Notes under the pieces: generated by a model | The model's input: only the letters and a program-made list of their open reading frames with translations | What the model was told of the DNA's origin: nothing | Databases searched by the model: none | Translations under genes and position numbers: made by a program | DNA from: Paractinoplanes brasiliensis | GTDB taxonomy: Bacteria; Actinomycetota; Actinomycetes; Mycobacteriales; Micromonosporaceae | DNA: 64,000 nt | Assembly (NCBI RefSeq): GCF_004362215.1 | Contig: NZ_SNWR01000001.1 | Coordinates: forward strand, 4,074,001 to 4,138,000 | Reading direction: 5' to 3' | In this document: piece after piece, positions 61,072 to 64,000 of the stretch | How the letters are laid out: each line of letters starts with the position of its first letter | How positions within the stretch are numbered: the stretch's first letter is position 1

Positions 61072-61099
61072 CGGTTTCCGCCTTTCACATAAACGAAGC

Positions 61100-61132
61100 A
61101 GGGGTAGCCAGCTCCTTCAGCCGGCTACCCCT
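61100..61132 (-). terminator. terminator after fliC
   Basis: A 10-bp stem (AGGGGTAGCC and GGCTACCCCT) with a 13-nt loop lies between fliC and fliD. On the minus strand it is followed by TGCTTCGTTT. It would limit read-through from the highly expressed flagellin gene into fliD. Confidence 0.75.
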
Positions 61133-61184
61133 ACCTATTCGGTCGCGTGTGAGCGTATTTCAGTGCGAGCGGGTGGCAGTTCGG

Positions 61185-62420
61185 TTAGCGCAGCAGCGAG
61201 AGAACGTTCTGCGCGGACTGGTTGGCCTGGGACAGCATCGAGGTGCCGGCCTGGGTCAGGATCTGCGAGCGGGTGAACGCCACCATCTCCTGTGCCATGT
61301 CGGTGTCACGGATACGCGACTCCGACGCGGACAGGTTCTCGACGGCCACGTTCAGGTTGTTGATGGTGTGCTCGAAGCGGTTCTGCACAGCACCGAGCGA
61401 GGCCCGGCTGTCAGAAACCGACTGAAGCGCCTTGTCGAGAACCTCGATGGCGGTGTCAGGGTCTTTCGTGAGGTCGAGAACGCCGGTGCCGAGCGTCTCC
61501 GCGTCGACGGCGCCGATGTTGATGCTGATCCGCTCGTCCTTGTTGGCGCCGACCTGGAACTTGCCCGTGTTCCCGCCCGCGATGTCCTCGTAGGTGGCAC
61601 CGACGCCCATCGCGGACAGGTCGGTGGCGAACTCGCCGGCACCCTGCAACTGGAAGGACGTCATGGGCTCCGTGGTGCCTGCATTGTCGGCCATCTTCGT
61701 GCGGGCCGTCATGGAGATCTCGGTGCCCTGGAACCCGTTGTCCTTCAGCGCACTCGAGATCTTCGCGTTCACCACGGCCGCGAAGTCCTGGCCAGTCGTG
61801 ACGTTCTTGACATCCTCGGCCGTGATCGTGACCGGAATGGCGAGCGGAGTAACGCCGTCGCTCTGCGTGCTTTTGCCACTGACCGTGCTGATGTTGAAGC
61901 TGAGGTCGGCTCCGGCCTTGATGGCGTCGACCGCGGTCGTGATGTCACTCGCGGACTGCGCTGTGCCGGCCACAGTCTTCGTGGTCGCGCCGAAGCTACC
62001 GCCGAGCAGCTTCGACTGGCCGAACGCGGTGGTCTCCCCGATGCGGTTCAGCTCGGCGTTGAGCTGGGACATCTCCTTGTTCGCGGCGGAGGCTGCGGCC
62101 GTGTCGGTGGCGCCCGCGTTGGCCGCCTGTACCGATAGGTCGCGCATGCGCTGGAGGATCGAGGTGACCTCGTTCAGCGCGCCCTCAGCGGTCTGGGCGA
62201 CGCTGACGCCGTCCTGAGTGTTGCGGACGGCGACCTTGAGACCGCCGACCTGGGCGCGCAGGCCCTCGGAGATGGAGAGGCCGGCCGCGTCGTCGGCCGC
62301 GCGGTTGATGCGGAAACCGCTGGACAGCTTCTCCAGCGACTTCGACATCTGGCTGTCGGTGACCGACAGGTTGCGGTAGGCGTTCTGCGCGGCGATGTTC
62401 TGGTTGATACGAAGACCCAT
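61185..62420 (-). CDS. fliC: flagellin FliC
   Basis: This is a 411-residue flagellin starting at ATG 62420 (GGAGGAAG site). The D0/D1 ends are conserved: LRINQNIAAQNAYRNLSVTD and LEKLSSGFRINRAADDAAGL at the N-terminus, and LSASESRIRDTDMAQEMVAF and LTQAGTSMLSQANQSAQNVL at the C-terminus. The central domain, residues about 160-310, is variable. It forms the filament of zoospores. Confidence 0.97.
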   Translation of the reverse strand: MGLRINQNIAAQNAYRNLSVTDSQMSKSLEKLSSGFRINRAADDAAGLSISEGLRAQVGGLKVAVRNTQDGVSVAQTAEGALNEVTSILQRMRDLSVQAANAGATDTAAASAANKEMSQLNAELNRIGETTAFGQSKLLGGSFGATTKTVAGTAQSASDITTAVDAIKAGADLSFNISTVSGKSTQSDGVTPLAIPVTITAEDVKNVTTGQDFAAVVNAKISSALKDNGFQGTEISMTARTKMADNAGTTEPMTSFQLQGAGEFATDLSAMGVGATYEDIAGGNTGKFQVGANKDERISINIGAVDAETLGTGVLDLTKDPDTAIEVLDKALQSVSDSRASLGAVQNRFEHTINNLNVAVENLSASESRIRDTDMAQEMVAFTRSQILTQAGTSMLSQANQSAQNVLSLLR

Positions 62421-62487
62421 GGGTGCTTCCTCCTTGAGGGGTCTTGGAGCCGGCCCATCCATGGGGCCGTGGCGTTACGCCAGTCCG

Positions 62488-62514
62488 ATCGGCGCGGTGC
62501 CGACGGTTCATGAA
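62488..62514 (-). promoter_or_regulatory. FliA-type promoter of fliC
   Basis: On the minus strand, TTCA (62514-62511), 17 bp, GCCGAT (62493-62488), about 68 bp before the fliC start codon. The -35 differs from CTCA by one base. Confidence 0.5.
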
Positions 62515-62610
62515 GCAGTGTGCGAGATTTCCTCGCCCTTTTCCGGCCAAATCGAAGAAACACGAGCACAACTCACATGAACCCTGAATGCACCGGATCA
62601 GGGGAAATCC

Positions 62611-62636
62611 CTCAGTGGCGTGGCAGACGTGCCGAC
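62611..62636 (+). promoter_or_regulatory. FliA-type promoter of flgN-flgK
   Basis: CTCA (62611-62614), 16 bp, GCCGAC (62631-62636), 55 bp before the flgN-like start. A very weak 11-bp-period repeat GAACCCT/GCACCGG (62579-62596) lies 14 bp upstream of the -35. Confidence 0.6.
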
Positions 62637-62691
62637 GTGTCCGAATGAGCGGGTTCGCCGAGCCCGACCGAAGGCGAGACGGAGGACCAGG

Positions 62692-63177
62692 GTGAGCCTC
62701 ACCGACCTGGCCAGCGTCCTGTGGCGTTCACGTGAGCTGCTCGAGATGCTGCTGTTCAAGCTGGAGGAGGAGCAGTTGCTCCTCGCGGCCAATCGCTCCC
62801 GCTGGCTCAGCCACGCCACCCGCGAGGTCGAGGTCGTGCTGGAGCAGATCCGGCAGACCGAGGTCATCCGGGCCGCCTACGCCCAGGACGTCGCGGTCGA
62901 GCTCGGGCTTGCCCCGGAGGCGTCACTGGGGGAGCTGGCCGACGCCGCCCCGGTGCCCTGGTCCGACCTTCTGCATCAGCACCGCAAGGCTTTCCTGCTG
63001 CTGACGTCCGAGATCAGCGCCCTGGCGGACGTCAACCGGGACCTGCTCACAGCCGGCCAGCGCGCAGCTCGCGAAACCATGCTCGCGTTCGCCGAAACTG
63101 TGGAAACCTACGGACCGCGGGGCCAGACAGTTTCCGGCGGCGTCCGCCGCTCCAGCTTGGTGGATGAGGCGATCTGA
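62692..63177 (+). CDS. FlgN-like flagellar chaperone
   Basis: This is a 161-residue helical protein starting at GTG 62692 behind GGAGG. VLWRSRELLEMLLFKLEEEQLLL and VEVVLEQIRQTEVIRAAYAQ are typical of FlgN, the chaperone of hook-filament junction proteins FlgK and FlgL. It is directly followed by flgK. Confidence 0.85.
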   Translation: MSLTDLASVLWRSRELLEMLLFKLEEEQLLLAANRSRWLSHATREVEVVLEQIRQTEVIRAAYAQDVAVELGLAPEASLGELADAAPVPWSDLLHQHRKAFLLLTSEISALADVNRDLLTAGQRAARETMLAFAETVETYGPRGQTVSGGVRRSSLVDEAI

Positions 63178-63178
63178 C

Positions 63179-64000
63179 ATGGCTAGCACCTTCAGCGGCA
63201 TCAACACGGCGCTCACCTCGCTCTACGCGCAGCGCCGGGGTCTGGACATCACGGGCCAGAACATCGCGAACGCCAACACCGAGGGATACACCCGGCAACG
63301 GGTGAGCCTGCAGTCGCAGACCGGCAGCCTGAACCCCGGCATCTACTCGACGACGACCCAGGTCGGCAACGGTGTGACAGTGGCCTCCGTGGACCGCGGC
63401 CGCAACGTGTACCTGGAGGAACGCGGGCGCAACGAGCACGCCGGCTCTGCCTACCTCGCCAGGCAGACTGCGGCGTACAGCCAGATCGAGAGCGTGCTGG
63501 CGGAACCGAGCGACACGGCGTTGCAGGCCCGGCTGCACGACATGTGGGACGGCTGGAACGACGTCGCCAACAACTGGCAGGACGCCTCGACCCGGTCCTC
63601 GCTGCTCGAGAAGAGCCGCACCGTGGCGATCACCCTGAACGATGCGCACGCCTCGCTGAACAGCCAGTTCACTGCCGCCTCGACTCAGATGTCCGGGTTC
63701 GTCGATCAGGTCAACACGCTGGCCGAGTCGATCGCCGACATGAACAACCAGGTCGTCGTCGCCCAGTCCTCCGGTCTCGAGGCGAACGAGCTGCAGGACA
63801 GGCGCGATGTCGCGATCATGAAACTGGCGGAGCTGGCCGGCGTAACCACGCAGGCGAAGGCCAACGGCTCGATCAACGTCTATCTGGGTTCGTCTCCGCT
63901 GGTCAGCGACTTCTCGACGCGCACCCTTGAGGCGTCCGGCCCGGAGACGCTCGACTCGTGGGCAGCCGGCACCAACACGGCGCAATTGACGTGGAAGGGC
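63179..64000 (+). CDS. flgK: flagellar hook-filament junction protein FlgK (5' part)
   Basis: ATG 63179, one base after the flgN-like stop codon. The frame stays open to the window edge (274 codons). The N-terminus reads FSGINTALTSLYAQRRGLDI and TGQNIANANTEGYTRQRV, the FlgK rod-hook signature, and an internal segment MWDGWNDVANNWQDASTRSS is typical of FlgK. The 3' end lies outside the window. Confidence 0.95.
   Translation, partial: MASTFSGINTALTSLYAQRRGLDITGQNIANANTEGYTRQRVSLQSQTGSLNPGIYSTTTQVGNGVTVASVDRGRNVYLEERGRNEHAGSAYLARQTAAYSQIESVLAEPSDTALQARLHDMWDGWNDVANNWQDASTRSSLLEKSRTVAITLNDAHASLNSQFTAASTQMSGFVDQVNTLAESIADMNNQVVVAQSSGLEANELQDRRDVAIMKLAELAGVTTQAKANGSINVYLGSSPLVSDFSTRTLEASGPETLDSWAAGTNTAQLTWKG

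Noticed and set aside
58930..61092. 720-codon plus-strand frame opposite fliS/fliD
   Set aside because: It is antisense to clear flagellar genes with no recognisable motif, so it is a high-GC shadow frame.
61135..61163. FliA-type promoter for fliD (CTGA-N16-ACCGAA)
   Set aside because: Both boxes deviate from consensus, and the fliC terminator hairpin would lie in the leader between it and fliD.
62488..62514. TcrA-like repeat upstream of fliC
   Set aside because: GAACCG and GCACCG occur there, but with a 9-bp period and inside the promoter spacer, unlike the other sites.

Overview
The window is high-GC, densely packed actinobacterial DNA with many GTG starts and four-base ATGA/GTGA gene overlaps. 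A complete-looking flagellar and chemotaxis locus sits beside typical mycelial actinomycete genes: mycothiol-type enzyme, HbhA-like protein, Nur-like regulator, ECF41 sigma factor and LacI-controlled glycosidases. This points to a zoospore-forming member of the Micromonosporaceae, most likely Actinoplanes or a close relative. That assignment is inference from gene content, not from a marker gene.

Layout. 1-7.2 kb: the end of a Pst phosphate ABC transporter (pstA tail, pstB), a Nudix hydrolase, an oxidoreductase, a LacI regulator with an alpha-glucosidase behind a palindromic operator, and a low-affinity phosphate transporter with its DUF47 partner. 7.2-27 kb: mixed housekeeping genes. They include a phospholipase-C-like protein that has lost its catalytic residues, an ECF41 sigma factor, a DinG-like helicase, a nitrobindin-Nur-YgfZ block, BKACE plus asparaginase, an XRE/HbhA/DUF2516 block that I recall as syntenic with mycobacteria, secreted proteins, a 370-bp minisatellite, a beta-glucosidase/LacI operon, murB and a CAP-domain protein.

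27.4-35.6 kb: an orphan OmpR-type response regulator followed by a tightly coupled chemotaxis operon (cheA, cheW, an unknown gene, cheB, cheR, two cheY-like genes, two CheX/CheC-like genes) that ends in a strong terminator. 35.7-49.3 kb, plus strand: flgD-flgE, flbD-motA-motB-fliL, fliM-fliN-fliO-fliP-fliR-flhB, flhA-(flhF-like)-small membrane gene. 49.4-62.4 kb, minus strand: fliC, fliD-fliS-(fliT-like), flgB-flgC-fliE-fliF-fliG-fliH-fliI, fliJ-(NlpC/P60+SLT hydrolase)-fliK. 62.7 kb to the end: flgN-like and flgK, running out of the window. The two halves converge on a bidirectional terminator at 49.34 kb.

The flagellar transcription units are headed by sequences close to CTCA-N16/17-GCCGA(A/T/C), which resembles the FliA-family promoter described for Actinoplanes flagellar genes. 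Three or four of these also carry an 11-bp-period direct repeat of GCA(A/C)CCG type just upstream of the -35, like the TcrA box. The one at flgB is perfect. The main oddities of the flagellar system are that fliQ is absent between fliP and fliR, the FlhF-like protein lacks a P-loop, FliM lacks the usual N-terminal CheY-binding peptide, and a double-domain peptidoglycan hydrolase occupies the place where FlgJ would be expected.
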